DNA of 64,000 bases from Maratus speciosus (GCA_963932465.1 OZ010791.1:157722012-157786011), one strand, 5' to 3'; positions 23,574-35,635 are shown, counted from the stretch's first letter. Numbers and translations: made by a program. Notes: generated from the sequence alone by a model not told the origin.

Positions 23574-24920
23574 CATGGCGGATCCAAGGGGGAGGTCCAG
23601 GGGGTAATGAACTCCCCCCCCCCTTGAACGAAGAAAATTTCTAAAGGACAATTTAAAAATGAAAAGCAGTAGAACCTCGATTATCCGAAGCAATTGGGAT
23701 CGACCATATTTCGGAAAATCGAAATTTTCGGATAATCGAGAATGCTTCAATTTTAAGAATAAGGACAAATATGTGCGTCATTTCTTTTTTGGTAACAAGT
23801 GCTTAATAAAAATAAAGCAATAGCAAAATAGAAATAATAAAAAATTACATGAATTTTAATTGTGAAATTAAGTTCCTTTTACATATTTCACAAGGGTTTG
23901 AAACAAAGTTTTGTTTGTCGCAGTTCCGATTGCCTTTGCTTTGCAGCTCTATTACAAAGTCTTTTTAATAGTATGTGAATTTCTTTTGAAGGTTATTCAC
24001 TTATTAAAATTTCTTGAGTGTATTTTACTATTGATATAAACAAACAAAAAAAGAAAGAACAAAGGGACTTCAAAAGTGTATTTTTTTTCCATGATTAACA
24101 AGGCTATGTAGTATTTATCTTCTTTGTTTAACTGTAGCTTTAAAAATAGATTTTGTGCACAAGAAATGCGAAAGTTAAAAAAAAGGAGCTTTAAAATGGC
24201 TTTTGCACACAAGAAATGTGATAGTTAGAAAAGAAACTGATTTCGGTTAACCGAGAATTTTGTTTAAAAGAGTTTCGCATAAATGAGGTTTTACTATATG
24301 TTAAATCCTTAGAAATTTACCCCTTGCTAAACAGAGCAGTCAACAGAGAGAATATTTCTGACTCTTTAAATCTCTACTTAAATTCAAAGTAGGTAATTTC
24401 TGACACATCCATGAAGACATTTTTAATCTCAGATGCAAGACATTTGCAAGTGCACTTATTCAGAACAAATTTGACTGATTAGCGTTTACCATTTTTTGAT
24501 AAAGGCAAAGAATCTTTCGGGAAATCTGTCGTAAAATGTGGGGTTTTAAACTGAATTTCAGGTCGTGACAACCAATTGCTATCGCATGATGACAGTTTTG
24601 TAACTGCCAAGTGCTAAAAATTAGCTTAAAATGCTCAATTTCTGAATGATTCTTTGCCTTTATAAGAAAATGGGAAATTCTTCAATTTCTTGGAATCTGA
24701 ATAAAATGTGTAAATTTTATATATTTACGAATATTAATGCAATTATTTTCTGTTTACGAATGAAAATGACTTTCCAAAAGTATAAAAAAAAGCAGCCATT
24801 TTGGATATGGCAACACAGCCTTCAATATAAAAATTGCTTTTTAAGAGATGTGATCTGTGCCCTCCAAAAACAAAAGAAGAGTCATGAACCCCTCTAAATG
24901 GAGGGCTGGATCCGTCCTTG
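23574..24920. mobile_element. hAT-superfamily element with perfect 8-bp target duplication
   Basis: AACACATG occurs directly before (23566-23573) and after (24921-24928) the element. The left end is CATGGCGGATCCAAGGGGGA and the right end, complemented, CAAGGACGGATCCAGCC, matching the short CA-start ends of hAT elements. Eight-base duplications are the hAT hallmark. No transposase is readable in 1347 bp. About 630 bp of the interior is a separate pogo-like insertion (23667-24296). C- and G-runs of variable length follow the left end. Confidence 0.82.
23667..24296. mobile_element. pogo/Tigger-like MITE nested in a hAT element
   Basis: Left end CAGTAGAACCTCGATTATCC; right end complement TAGTAAAACCTCATTTATGC. 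Inner motifs (ttcggaaaatcgaaattttcggataatcg on the left, ttcggttaaccgagaatttt on the right) are typical of Tigger termini. It lies wholly inside the hAT copy at 23574-24920 and so should be younger, although TA duplications are not clear. Confidence 0.65.
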
Positions 24921-25059
24921 AACACATGGCGTTGTTTTTAAGTAGTTTAAAAAAGAAAAAAAGAACTGTTTTAATTTTCTCACAACCAATATCCAGTCTT
25001 CCAGTGTCAGGTATCTTATAAAGAAAGAAATATGCATTATTGTATTCACTGGACAACAG

Positions 25060-26180
25060 TGGTTTTGTCCTAGAACTAAAAAAGTTGATTCTAGATCAGT
25101 TTTTGGCGCTGATTCCGAATATGCTTTCCGTTTATCTCTAGATGGTCCAGGTTTTGAGAAATTTGCATATTTAAATTTATGCAAATTTAAGCTTTTTTGT
25201 GCTATTTTATGTAAATTTTAGATACAATATATGTCGCATCTAATTATGTTTTCTTTTATGATAATGACTACTTGACTATTTGCTTCAGATAAATGTCACG
25301 ATTTGCATATTCTTATAATTTATTTATCAGTTATTAATCACCTAATTTGCATATTTTTCGAGGGTGTAATGTTTACAACACTATCAACTTTAAAATAGTT
25401 ACCACAGAATTGACGTAATGTTTTTCTTGACTAGATTTTTTATTATTCTGATTTCAAATCTGTTGTCTGTTTTCTTATGTCATGTCTAGTTTTTGAGTAA
25501 GATGAATTTCTACTTTTGCACGGCATTAATACAGGTTTGATATAAGATGCTTTTTAGGGGTGTGTAATTCATTGACAAGAAGGTGAACAGGGCCTGATTC
25601 ATATCAGAGACATAAAGAAAAATTTATATAATCGAAAAAAAAAGTAAGTAGTAGAATCTATCCTAACTAGTTGAAGTTTACCATACAAAGTATCATAAAA
25701 AGCTATTTCTGGCTTTATTGACCAAAAACTAAAATTTCAATTTTTTCAAAAACTAGACGTGATAGAAGAAAACAAATACAAGATTTGAAATCAGCTCAAA
25801 AAACTGGTTTAGAAACATATTAGCGTACTCGTGCGGCAGAAATATTTGAACGTCAAGAAACATTATTAGAAAAACATGAAAAATATGCAAATTAGGTACA
25901 ATATTTCACAGTCACATGTTAGTATAATCTCAGAAACAATGTTTTTGTGAAGTAAATTAGGTAGTAATCATAACATAAAACAAAAAACCCTGTCTGATAT
26001 TGCTTTATACCTTAAATTTGCAAATAATTGTATAAAGTTTACTAAATATGCATAAATTGAAATATGCAAATATCTCTCAAACTTGACGTGCTGGAGTAAA
26101 TCTAAAACTAGATTCGGAATCGGCACAAAAAAACGCATAAAAACAACTAATTTCTGTTTTAGGACAAAGCAAAAAGTCAA
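25060..26180. repeat. 1.1-kb inverted repeat (foldback)
   Basis: The left arm (about 25060-25520) matches in inverse the right arm (about 25750-26175). Paired blocks are ttttgtcctagaac/gtttaggacaaa-like, gctgattccgaat/attcggaatcggc, gaaatttgcatattt/aaatatgcaaatatctc, cctaatttgcatatttttc and gatttcaaatctgttg. Arms are diverged and gapped; the centre is about 230 bp. Possibly an old MITE with long arms or two opposed copies of one repeat. Confidence 0.7.
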
Positions 26181-26499
26181 ATTTGTTGACCAGTGTTATG
26201 CATTCTCTGAGTTTCTTCATTCATTTAATTGTTGTAAAAAGTCAAATTTATGAAAAATTCCTGGCTAAAAGTGAATTAAAAATGTTTATAAACTAGTCGA
26301 ATGGTCCAGTTCTAAAACTTTCTTCTTTCTCATACATATTAATATTTCAAAAAGTTATTACCCATATTAATACTTCAATGTTACAATTTAAATACAACAC
26401 CAACTTTGATTTTAATCTTAAATTTCTGCTTCATTTTATTAATCTGAGAAAATTACAGTTAGTCTCACTCACGATACTTAATTAAATATATATTTTCTT

Positions 26500-26677
26500 T
26501 ATTCTGCTGTACGTCAACTTCTTGCGAATCGCCTGGTCGTACGGGTGTGCGCTGCCGAAGTCACTGGGGGTCCCAAAATGCAAAATCCTTCCCGAGGAAA
26601 GTCTATATCCAACGTTGATTTTAGGTACATTTAAGATTATTATCCCCAGCCCTCGCAACGTCAGGCATGTCAGCTAG
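26500..26677 (+). mobile_element. Helitron 3' end, degraded
   Basis: It ends cctcgcaacgtcaggcatg then tcagCTAG (26674-26677) followed by T. The same arrangement, gggcaacgccgggcaagttcg then CTAA, ends the Helitron at 4000-5176. The hairpin is partly lost by mutation. A GC-richer stretch (26530-26600) with tcgcctggtcgtacgggtgt precedes it. The 5' end was not found. Confidence 0.5.
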
Positions 26678-26678
26678 T

Positions 26679-27490
26679 GTATAATATATATATATATTTT
26701 TTTATTTGTTGGTTGGATGTATAAGAGAGAGAAAATTCTTCTTGTAAAGTCTATTTAATTAAATAAGTAGTTAATGTTTTCTCTACAATAAAATAAGCTG
26801 CATAAATGCTTGACATGCAATAATATCTAGTAAATTTATTAATAATCCCTTTTAATGTATAACTTATCCAGAAAACAGTAGTTTAGCGAGGAAGAGATCA
26901 TAATCGCCAGCCTTTTAAACTGCTGTTTAATTATTAATACTTCAGTTCAAGTAAAGCTGAACTATTAATAATTTATCAGTAACGTGATTTATTTTGCCAT
27001 AATTATACTAGTAATACATAACCACTTCATTTCAGCTTAACAAGTACTTAAAGTTAATTCTGCAGAACCTGATACGATAACTGAAATTTCGAGTTCATTA
27101 AAGTATTAAAGATGCGTAATAAAATAAACTGCAAAATAATCTTAGATTTGAGATTTAACAAATTATGTAACTTTTATCAGTTTTATGAATTAATAATATA
27201 ACATTATTTTAAATATTATATAACGTAACTGGAATCCCTTAAAAAGTTAGAAAATTATTTCAAATTTACTAGTTAATAAGAAGAGGGTGTATTACTTTAG
27301 TTTATACTTCATTAAAATGTAATTTCATCGCTAAAAACTAAACGCAGCAACTAAAAAAAAAAGTTCATTGCCTGAAATATTGAGAATGTCCCATCCATCC
27401 CTTGTCCTATTCATCCCCCGGCTCCCCTACATTGTTCTAGTAAATTTATTTAAATAGCTTTCTTACATGCCAACAATCAATTACTTACTG
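26679..27490. other. AT-rich DNA without recognisable features
   Basis: No gene, RNA or bounded element seen. Confidence 0.5.
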
Positions 27491-27492
27491 TA

Positions 27493-27495
27493 CAC

Positions 27496-27544
<49 letters not shown>

Positions 27545-27906
27545 TAAAGTTACTAAAGTTTTTCTAGGAAACTGGGATTCCTAGAACTTTTTATGTAACG
27601 GCAACAACAAAAATTCATGTAAAAGACACACTTTTGCGCCGAAAATCAAAAAATCTGCAAGATTACTAAGAATGTTTTAGGAAACTCGGATGCCTAGAAC
27701 TGTTCATGTAACTGCAACCAAAGTTACAGATAAAATTTTAGTAAGATTACTGAAATTTTAGCACATTCATTTGTGAAGTTACAGATTTCTGTAGCCTTGC
27801 ACAAACTAGTTTTGTAGATTTGCAGCATTTTTTGTACAGTTACAGGTGAAAGTCTAGTAAGCATGAAACTTTACATCTGTACAACTACAGATTTTTTTTT
27901 ACAGTG
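27493..27906. mobile_element. CACTGTAAA-type MITE, TA-flanked
   Basis: Left end CACTGTAAAAAAA and right end TTTTTTTTACAGTG, with TA on both sides (27491-27492 and 27907-27908). The left A tract has grown to 42 bases (27499-27540). Two related subunits lie inside, each with a ggaaactnggattcctagaac-like block (27568 and 27680). Related ends occur at 28783 (a lone end) and 59280, and a variant element at 32347-32600. Confidence 0.8.
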
Positions 27907-28040
27907 TAGGTGATACTATATGTATTAAAGCACCTAAATGAAATCCTGAAAAAGAAATAGTTTTAGTGATTTTTTATTTGTGAATATACAAAATCCTTCT
28001 AAAATATAGGCCGGAAATTGTACAACAAACGTAGCAAATG

Positions 28041-28498
28041 AGGTGAGTTCGTACTATATATAATTTTATAAATATTCAGATCTTGGTGAAATAACGGTTG
28101 CACTCTTATGCAAAAATGCATGCATATAAAATTTATTACGATTATATACATTAAACTCAGTAATACGGAAATAATGTGGCTCCATCTTAAATAGGTAGTA
28201 ATCAACATGGCAACCTAGAATCATTACCTATCATAGGACATCATGGAATTAATTACGTATGATAGGATTTAATAGAGTGAATAAAACTTTTATTATTACC
28301 TTTTTAAGTTTTGATTCCATTTTAATAAAATTTGAAATGACTCGACAAAATTTTGCAACGATTGTGTATATTAAATTTCAAACTATGCGCTGGTGGGTAA
28401 GTTTCTGCGCTGTTACATGCTGACAGACGGATAGATAGACGGACGGACCAGACGACAACTATGGGTGCTACGCATTTGTATTGTTACGAACGCATCCT
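28041..28498 (-). repeat. Dispersed repeat with AGGTGCGTTCGTA ends, copy 1
   Basis: Inverse copy of 38042-38410. Ends AGGTGAGTTCGTAC (left) and TACGAACGCATCC (right) are inverted repeats. Shared interior: gcgtagcacccatag, gtccgtccgtctatc and attttgtcgagtcatttcaa, read on the minus strand. Homology continues about 30 bp past the left end (gcaaatg, caatttcc), so this terminal repeat is not the true element edge. Confidence 0.7.
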
Positions 28499-29293
28499 AA
28501 AAAATCAATAATTTCGGATCCGATTTTTTTTTTATTCTTTTTTAAGGAAAATTATTTTTAGCTTTAAAAAATTCAAAGTAATTACGCAAAATCAAAATTT
28601 ACTGAGATTTAACTAATATGCATCACTTACTGAAATCTAAGAAATATAGTTATTTTTCGCATTATCAATAAAACAATAGGATAGGCAAAAACATTTTGAA
28701 AACGTTTGGAAAGTGTCGAGTTATAACTTAGAACGAAACGCACGTTGTTACTGTTTCAAAATAAAGGTCTCGGCGACTACACTGTAAAAAAAATCAGAAA
28801 CATTGCAATCATAGCGGAAACGGTTCCGAAAATGTAGTGTAAACTTTGAATTCTCTTCATTTACTTATGAAGTTAGAAATGCTACGCTCATTTCCGTGTA
28901 AAGTATTTGAAAATGGATATTCGGATTTTCTGCACATGCCCAGTACGTTCTACAAACGTGATGATCACGTAATTTTTAATGTTCTGGTGTTGAAAGTTAG
29001 AATAACGATGAAAAGTAACGTACATTTTGATGAAAGTAAGCTTCTATGTTATATATAAATGTATATGCATTTTTTTTGAGCGATGCACTTTTTTAAAAGA
29101 ATTAATATTATCCGATTGAATTTTATTGCAAAATAATATTAGAGTTGCTGTTAATCTTTTGTTGCACATGCAAATTTAAGTAACTCGTTGGAAGTTTCTT
29201 TATACTCTTGTTTCATGAATCTATGACAGATATTAGGTATTTTATTAATGAATAATAATGTAAATGCTAATGTTAGTGAAGTTCAGATAGTAA
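28499..29293. other. Intergenic DNA with a lone CACTGTAAA end
   Basis: At 28781-28800 the words tacactgtaaaaaaaatcag match the terminus of the MITE at 27493, without a partner nearby. The rest is plain. Confidence 0.4.
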
Positions 29294-29305
29294 GTTTAAA
29301 CCATT

Positions 29306-29679
29306 TTTTTCTTTCTAACCGATAACCAGGCCCCTACCTGCCGGGAAGCCCCAGCTGAACGGGTTTAATACCGGTATCGGGGCGGGTGACCGCCTAATCG
29401 CCGCGTAGCGTCAATAAATCTAACGAGCGCCTAGATCATATCGGCAGTGCCTATTGCTTAGTTGCGAACGGTGTTATGTCGATTGCTTAACATTTATATC
29501 CTGTTGTTTGGAACCTGCACATTGTTACTCATGTTGATCTCATAATTTGGAAACTTGGTCAGGTAACGAGACCATCACCTGGCAAGGCACCTCCAGAGGT
29601 ATAATTCACAGGTAACTTGAAGGACTTTGCACCCACAACGGATTTTACATGCACCAGGCGCCATTAGCGTACATGGCCC
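29306..29679 (-). mobile_element. GC-rich retroposon (SINE-like or truncated LINE) with 12-bp target duplication
   Basis: GTTTAAACCATT is perfectly repeated at 29294-29305 and 29680-29691. The inserted 374 bp are far richer in G and C than their surroundings. Read on the minus strand it starts GGGCCATGTACGCTAATGGC and ends in a short A-rich tail (agaaagaaaaaaa). A 12-bp duplication with an A-rich 3' tail is the mark of target-primed reverse transcription. I recognise no reverse transcriptase or RNA-gene head; an A-box-like word (acgctaatggcg) is present but no convincing B box. It may be a 5'-truncated LINE tail or a SINE of a type I do not know. No long open frame. Confidence 0.75.
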
Positions 29680-29691
29680 GTTTAAACCATT

Positions 29692-31490
29692 ATATTCTGA
29701 TGGTACTTTTAACAACCATTAAAGGAATTTAAACGTAAAATTTATTTAATTCGTCTACTAATAAAAGTAGATTGCAATTTTCATACAAAATAATTTGCTC
29801 AATCCTATTTAGAAAGCACGGTGAAACAGTCGAAACGATATATATTTTAATGTGATTCTTTTCTCAACCATTTACCTAGGTGTAACTTTTATCTTATTAA
29901 AAAATATTATATGAAAAACTTGCAACTACAAAACACTTCTCTGTTACAGATAGTATTACAACACATTTATTTACACTGTTCCTATAAGAATTGTGAAATT
30001 TCCATAACAATATATTTTTCTAATTAATGTAATTTTCTTTTAAATATTTTTTGCAAAAATAGCTCTAACTACCGATTTATTAAATCAGTTTTAATTAAAA
30101 AATTATCTAAAAATCAAATTATTATTTTATGTTATTCTGGTTATTCTGGATATCTTAGACATTAACTTAAATAATTATTTTAGTGAAGTAATTTTTTTAA
30201 TCAAAATTCAGGATATAAAGGTTTAAACGTTATTATCTTTCCGTTTTGAGCTTAGATTCAGACTCATAAGTTTTATAACAATGAAATGTTTCGTTTATAC
30301 CCAAAAGAATTTCATAACTGCAATTACACTATAAAATTTTTCCTCGTTGTTTGAAAATAATAGTAAGTTCAAAATAATAGTAATCTTAAGACCTTTTTAA
30401 CTTTAACCCAATTAAAACAATTTGTTGGCCCATCGTTGCGAGTTTGTGAAAACCGTTTTGAAATGGTAGGATGAGGAATGATAGGTTTGGCGAACGGTTA
30501 AGACATAGTATGTGCATGTCTTTAACAAGGAAGGTCTCCTAAAAGCTCATACTCCGAATATTTTGAAAAAAAATGTTGGAATTTATGGGGCATGTTAAGC
30601 CAAAACCACTCAGTAGCTAATACGTGCTTTCTCATGAATAAACAAACAGAGAAATAATCTACAGAGTATCCTTATGCTGCTTTTTCAAAATAGAGGTAAG
30701 TAGAAATTCGCTTGCCTATTACACATCATATTTCGTGTGTCGTCATCGTCTGCATGGAGTATGGCCAGGGATCGGTTACCATCGCTCGTACTTTGATTTA
30801 TCCATTTTCGTTATGTGAACGATATTTATTATTTGTCAGCAATATTCTCTACAAATCCTTTTTGTAAACGTTGTACATCCATGTGATACTCTGGAAGGTA
30901 ATTTATTAGATTAATATGTGTATTTAGATGTAAAGAAGGACTCCATTTTGTTTAAATATAGATATGTTATTATGGAGCAGTTATAAGCTCCGTGTGATTA
31001 AGGAGATTACATGTTAGAGACTGATAAAAACAGATGCGGCGAAAAACATACGCCGCGTGATAAAAAATATATAATTATAAAAAATGTCTGTTAAAACTCA
31101 AGTACATCTGTTCGGAAATTACTTCTATGTTGCGCAATATCAGCCATATTAACACAAGGAAGAAACTTTAAGTTGATAGCAGTTCGTTAAAATGTTTTTA
31201 GTTGACTAATAGAGTTATTTTCTCATTTTATTGGGTTTTGATGTTGTCGAAACATCTGGGGTGATTAATTTCAAGAAAAAAATCTAATGAATCTACTCAT
31301 GTGCGTAATAAAGGTCAGTCAATTTTCACAGTAAAAAATCTGTAAAAAAAAAAATAAAATACTTTGGAGCACTTGGTGCGAAAAAACGAACGGTCTACGC
31401 GGTTTCGCAAGCAATACCTTTCCTTGCCAAACGCAAACGATTTTAATGGATTTGGAAATTGCTAGTTAAAGGAGTGTTTAAATGCACAGT
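29692..31490. other. AT-rich DNA without recognisable features
   Basis: No gene, RNA or bounded element seen in about 1.8 kb. Confidence 0.5.
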
Positions 31491-31498
31491 ACATAAGA

Positions 31499-32246
31499 GG
31501 TCTCGGGACTCTTAAAATTCGAAAAAATGAAAAAAAAGGACCATTTTCAACATATAATATCTTAAAATGTATTTGATATTAAGACACAATTTTAAATGGG
31601 ACTGAAAGATACAAGTATGTTCTTTCATTTCAAATAGTTGAAAAATTGCAAGATGCAGAATTAGCATTTACAGGTGCTCAAAACTGTCAGACATTTGACG
31701 AGCAGAAAATTGGCATAACAGCTTATGCGCACGATTACAAAATAAATTTCGCAACTAGAATGAAAATTTTGGAGCCATTTTATACCCCAGATTATAGTAA
31801 TTACACTGAACCTAAATAAATTTGTATTTAAAGCATTTTTATATTTTTAATACAAAGTTGTATTTAGCTAATGCAAAATTTAGAAAATTTCAACAATATA
31901 AACCTTTAAAAAAATATTTTCTTTTTTCAATAAAAAGGAAATTTTAGGTTCAGTTTATACAGACTAACATGAAACATATGTTTTGAAAATTTCATGAAAA
32001 CATATTCAGAAGTTTTTGAGATATCATGCGCGTTATGCCCAAAAACGTCATTTGGAGAAAAATGACTTCAATGTTTTGGAAACACCGCTTCAGCTACTGA
32101 GCGAGTATAATTCTAAAGGCCATAACTTCTGTTCTAATGGGAATTTCAAGATAACAATTATATCAAAATGTTCAGAAAACATAGAAGTTTAACATATAAA
32201 AAAATTAAATTTTCGAAAATTTTAGAGCTTTAAGAGTCCTGAGACC
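31499..32246. mobile_element. Foldback MITE, GGTCTCGGGACTCTTAAA ends
   Basis: The left end GGTCTCGGGACTCTTAAA and the right end complement GGTCTCAGGACTCTTAAA match in 17 of 18, followed by weaker A-rich pairing for about 40 bp (ttcgaaaaaat). Interior about 640 bp, non-coding. No clear target duplication. Confidence 0.68.
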
Positions 32247-32346
32247 CATGAATTTAAACTTAAACAATGAAAGAGTTTATTAGTTTTTCTATAAGCTTAT
32301 ATAATATATACAACTTCGTGTTTCTCAAGTTAATCAATTTTACATG

Positions 32347-32600
32347 CACTATAAAAAAAAATCTCTCAAATTGACAGAAAGAAACTGTCAATTTTGGCGC
32401 CAGTGGGAAACCGTTTAATTTACAGAAAATATCTGTAATTTTTCATTAAAACAGTTTTCTTTTCTGTAAAAAGCATGGATTTTTCTGTAAAAATTACGAA
32501 ATCCACTTTTTTACAGAAAAAAATTGTTTTTCTTTAAAACAGTTTTTTCTGTAAAAAATACAAATGTTTTCTGTAAAAATTACAGATTTTTTTTACAATG
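32347..32600. mobile_element. CACTRTAAA-type MITE variant
   Basis: Left CACTATAAAAAAAA, right TTTTTTTTACAATG. The interior repeats ttttctgtaaaaa and ttacagaaaa words in both orientations, plus a perfect ttgacag/ctgtcaa hairpin around 32378-32393. Related by its ends to 27493-27906. Confidence 0.6.
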
Positions 32601-32609
32601 TGGTTTCAC

Positions 32610-33512
32610 TGGCTGGGTAAGTTTTAAGTACATTTAAAAAAAACAGTCCGATTAAGAAAGGCTCTCCTTATATATTTCGATGTTGAATAAGTTGTTATTT
32701 CCATGGCAGCAATACTATTCTCTTGTTTTCTTCGACACTAACAATATCGATGTCAAATTAACGGTGCTCAGAATCCGAACTTAATTTTGAGTTTGGATCC
32801 ATTTTAATCAATTAAAATTTTGTTCTAAACCGTCATTAAACGATTGTTAAATTTTATTATAGATGCATATAAATGTATGCGACAAATCCGTAGTTGCAAG
32901 ATTTTATTTATTTAAGTAAAACGAACTTAAGCTAGTTTAATATGAAGAGTAGAAAAAGGTTTTCCTTAAAGAGTATATTCATCATAAAAGTGTACTTTTT
33001 AAAAATTAATTTCATGGTGTTGCCCCAGCGAAAAATAGTCAAAAGAAATTTTCATTTTTTTTTTTTTTTCATGGACGCTCTATCAAGGTTCCAGCGGACA
33101 TTTTTTTTATGAACATATATACCTTCATGAGAAGAACATTCTGTAATTTTTCAACGGTCATTTTTCACCAAAGGTTTCAACGACAAATCGTGCCGCAAGA
33201 CGGACATTTTTCACTGTGAGCCCACGTGGAGCGACAATTAGTAAACAATTAGCCAACGTTCGCCCAACTATTTTGTACTACATGGAAAGATAGTAACTTT
33301 TTGTCATTTCATTAGGACGCCAGACCAAAAAGATTAATAAATATTAGGCCTTTTATGTAATGTTATAGCCCAGAAAGGCTGAAAAATGACATGAAGCATG
33401 TTACAGCTTTGATAGTTTCAGAAAGCTAACAATGACACTTTTGAATTAATAAACACTATCTTGTGTAGATAACTTTTAAATCTATGTAAAACATGTTGCA
33501 TTTGGAATAGAA
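32610..33512. other. Intergenic DNA without recognisable features
   Basis: No gene or bounded element seen. Confidence 0.5.
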
Positions 33513-33516
33513 TTAA

Positions 33517-34606
33517 GCCTTTATGTATTGAATTATGAATTATGAATTTTGAAATTTTTATCTTCTAAAGCATCTTTCGTGATTTTTTTAACTACATTAG
33601 AAGATTTACGTAATCATTTTATAAATTTTAGAAGGATTTTAGAAAGATTGAAGGATTTAGAAGGATTAATAAACCCTTAAATGCCGGGTGTTGCTTTTCG
33701 GCAACATACCCAATTTGAGCTCTAAAACACTATTAGAATAATATTGAAGCTATAATACCTAATGTTGCCAATAAAATACATTCTGAAAATATTATTAAAT
33801 CGATTTTTAACATGTAGATGGCAACACTTGTGATGTTTAAGAATAAAGATAGATTTGCTTTTTCAATTGTTGTCACTTGTTCTTTTTGTTTTGTTTGAAA
33901 GCTTGCGAATTATCCTATTTTGTTCTGCAGCGAGCAAGTAAAATTTATTTCTTATTATAGTTCCTAAAATTCTTGTGTGTTTAATATTATAGAATTTTAT
34001 CAAGGAAAATTATTTTTCCAATTAAAGACCAGAATTGCCGATTAGTAACAAACTGTTTTTTAGCCGTAAGCCATACTTAAAACAAAATATGATTTTTTAA
34101 AGTATTTTTTCCATGATTTATTTTAAAAATGAAAGCCGAAAAAAATTATTACAATGATTTTTGAAAAATCAGGCATTTAAGGGTTGAATTTGAATTTATA
34201 GAGATTTTGTGCAATATTTATAGCACAACTGAAATCTTTTATTTTAAATATTTTTGTTGGAAGATTTAGAAGGTGTAATTAAATTTGAATTTATAGAGGT
34301 TTTGTGCAATATTTATAACCCCATTCAAATCTTTTCTTTTAAATATTTTTCTTAGTATTTTGTAGAATTAGGAAATGTTCAAATATAATGTTCTTACAAT
34401 AGAAATATAGAATTATTTCAAAGGCAAAAGAAATCATCCTTTTATAAATATTTTTGTTTTGTGTAACCAATAATGCTTTTGGAACAAGATAAAATAATGC
34501 ATCTATAACTAATTCTAAACTGTATTACTACTAGTCGATGTGTCAAAATTAATTTTATAACAAGTTATTTTAATGGTGCATATAAGTACAGTCAGTAGAG
34601 AAAGGG
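33517..34606 (+). mobile_element. piggyBac-type MITE (CYCTTTATSTACTGA family), copy 3, interrupted
   Basis: TTAA flanks at 33513-33516 and 34607-34610; left end GCCTTTATGTATTGA, right end complement CCCTTTCTCTACTGA. It is collinear with copies 1 and 2 but split by a 510-bp insertion (33674-34183). It also carries an internal duplication of about 95 bp (aatttgaatttatag at 34187 and 34282) and lacks the c-rich segment found in the others. Confidence 0.85.
33674..34183. mobile_element. Second TTAA-type MITE (CCCTTAAATGCC ends), nested
   Basis: Perfect 12-bp ends CCCTTAAATGCC and GGCATTTAAGGG. Flanks are TAAA (33670-33673) and TTGA (34184-34187), each one change from TTAA. Copies 1 and 2 of the host MITE have ggattaattaaatttg at this position, the exact uninterrupted target. 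This shows the insertion duplicated TTAA, the piggyBac signature. A cggcaacatac-like inverted word pair follows the left end. No coding capacity. Confidence 0.9.
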
Positions 34607-34610
34607 TTAA

Positions 34611-35460
34611 TGCTTTGAAAAGCGGTGAGAAGTGTACGTTCCACTTAATTTTAATTCCCAACAGATCTTATTTCGGGATGTGCCTACCGAAATTGAAACA
34701 ATTTTTCAAAACAATTTTGATTACATAATACATGCAAAGAAAAACATTTATTTATTTTCACATCAATTTGTCCGTAAATTCTGACGGCAGTCAATTATTG
34801 CAACATTTTAGAGACATAGTTATTTTGACCATGAATGGATTAAAATGAATTTTTAAGAAACAAAATATTTATAATTTTAAAAATCTTACTGCAAAGTTAC
34901 AAAATGACTGACTCACGCTATTTTTATACTACCCCATATATAGAGCACGTGCTTCCCAGAACAGCCTGAGAAAGAATGACAATGAAACATCCTCATCGCC
35001 CCCAGGCATCCTATAGGATGTAAAAAAATGCCGTCAGGATGTCCTCAGGAAGCGAAAATGTCCACCTTATAGCATCTTCGGGAGCTCCTCAGGACCTCCT
35101 TTCTGTTCCTCCTCAAGAAGTTCTGGGGAAGTTTGCAGGAAGTTATATTCGAGGAATTTGAGAAACTTCAAGGTCACTTAATGAACTTAAAACCCTATTT
35201 ATAATTATGATCATTTGATGCGGAAAGTATTATTATCAGGAAAATTATTTTTATATATGTTTTTATTTAATATTTGTTAGTTTTAAAAGTATTATTCATG
35301 AAAACTACTTTATTTAATTCTTTTTTATAAATAAATATGTACATTAAGGAAATCAGATATTTTTCATGTACATGGTGATAGGAATAATTATCATGATACC
35401 CAACCAATCGCAATTTAGTAAGCTGACGACATCGTAAAGGGAACGATTTTTGACTGACGT
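34611..35460. other. Intergenic DNA with a small GC-richer patch
   Basis: At 34960-35150 the composition rises and degenerate ggatgtcctcagga-like words recur (cctcatcg, aggatgtcctcagg, ctcctcaggacctcc). No frame or RNA motif was recognised; it may be part of an old repeat. Confidence 0.35.
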
Positions 35461-35462
35461 TC

Positions 35463-35530
35463 CATCCGCTGGGTTTGAACCTGGGACCTATCCAACACTA
35501 GACGCATATTCTCTCAACAAAGCCATCATT
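35463..35530 (-). tRNA. Degraded tRNA-like sequence
   Basis: On the minus strand an A-box-like TGGCTTTGTTGAGAG and a B-box-like GGTTCAAACCC sit about 45 bases apart. The T stem and acceptor stem do not pair well, so at most this is an old tRNA-derived SINE head or tRNA pseudogene. Confidence 0.25.
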
Positions 35531-35635
35531 TCACAGCTGGCACTTTGCTTGATAGGATATTGTTCATAGAATTGGTGCGACTTTTTTCTCCTCTGAAGAA
35601 AAAACTCTGTCTATTGATCAATAATACTTAACAAT

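Noticed and set aside
29306..29679. Ribosomal RNA (5S or rDNA fragment)
   Set aside because: GC-rich, but I see no match to the 5S internal control region or to conserved 18S/28S words. Perfect target duplications show a retroposon.
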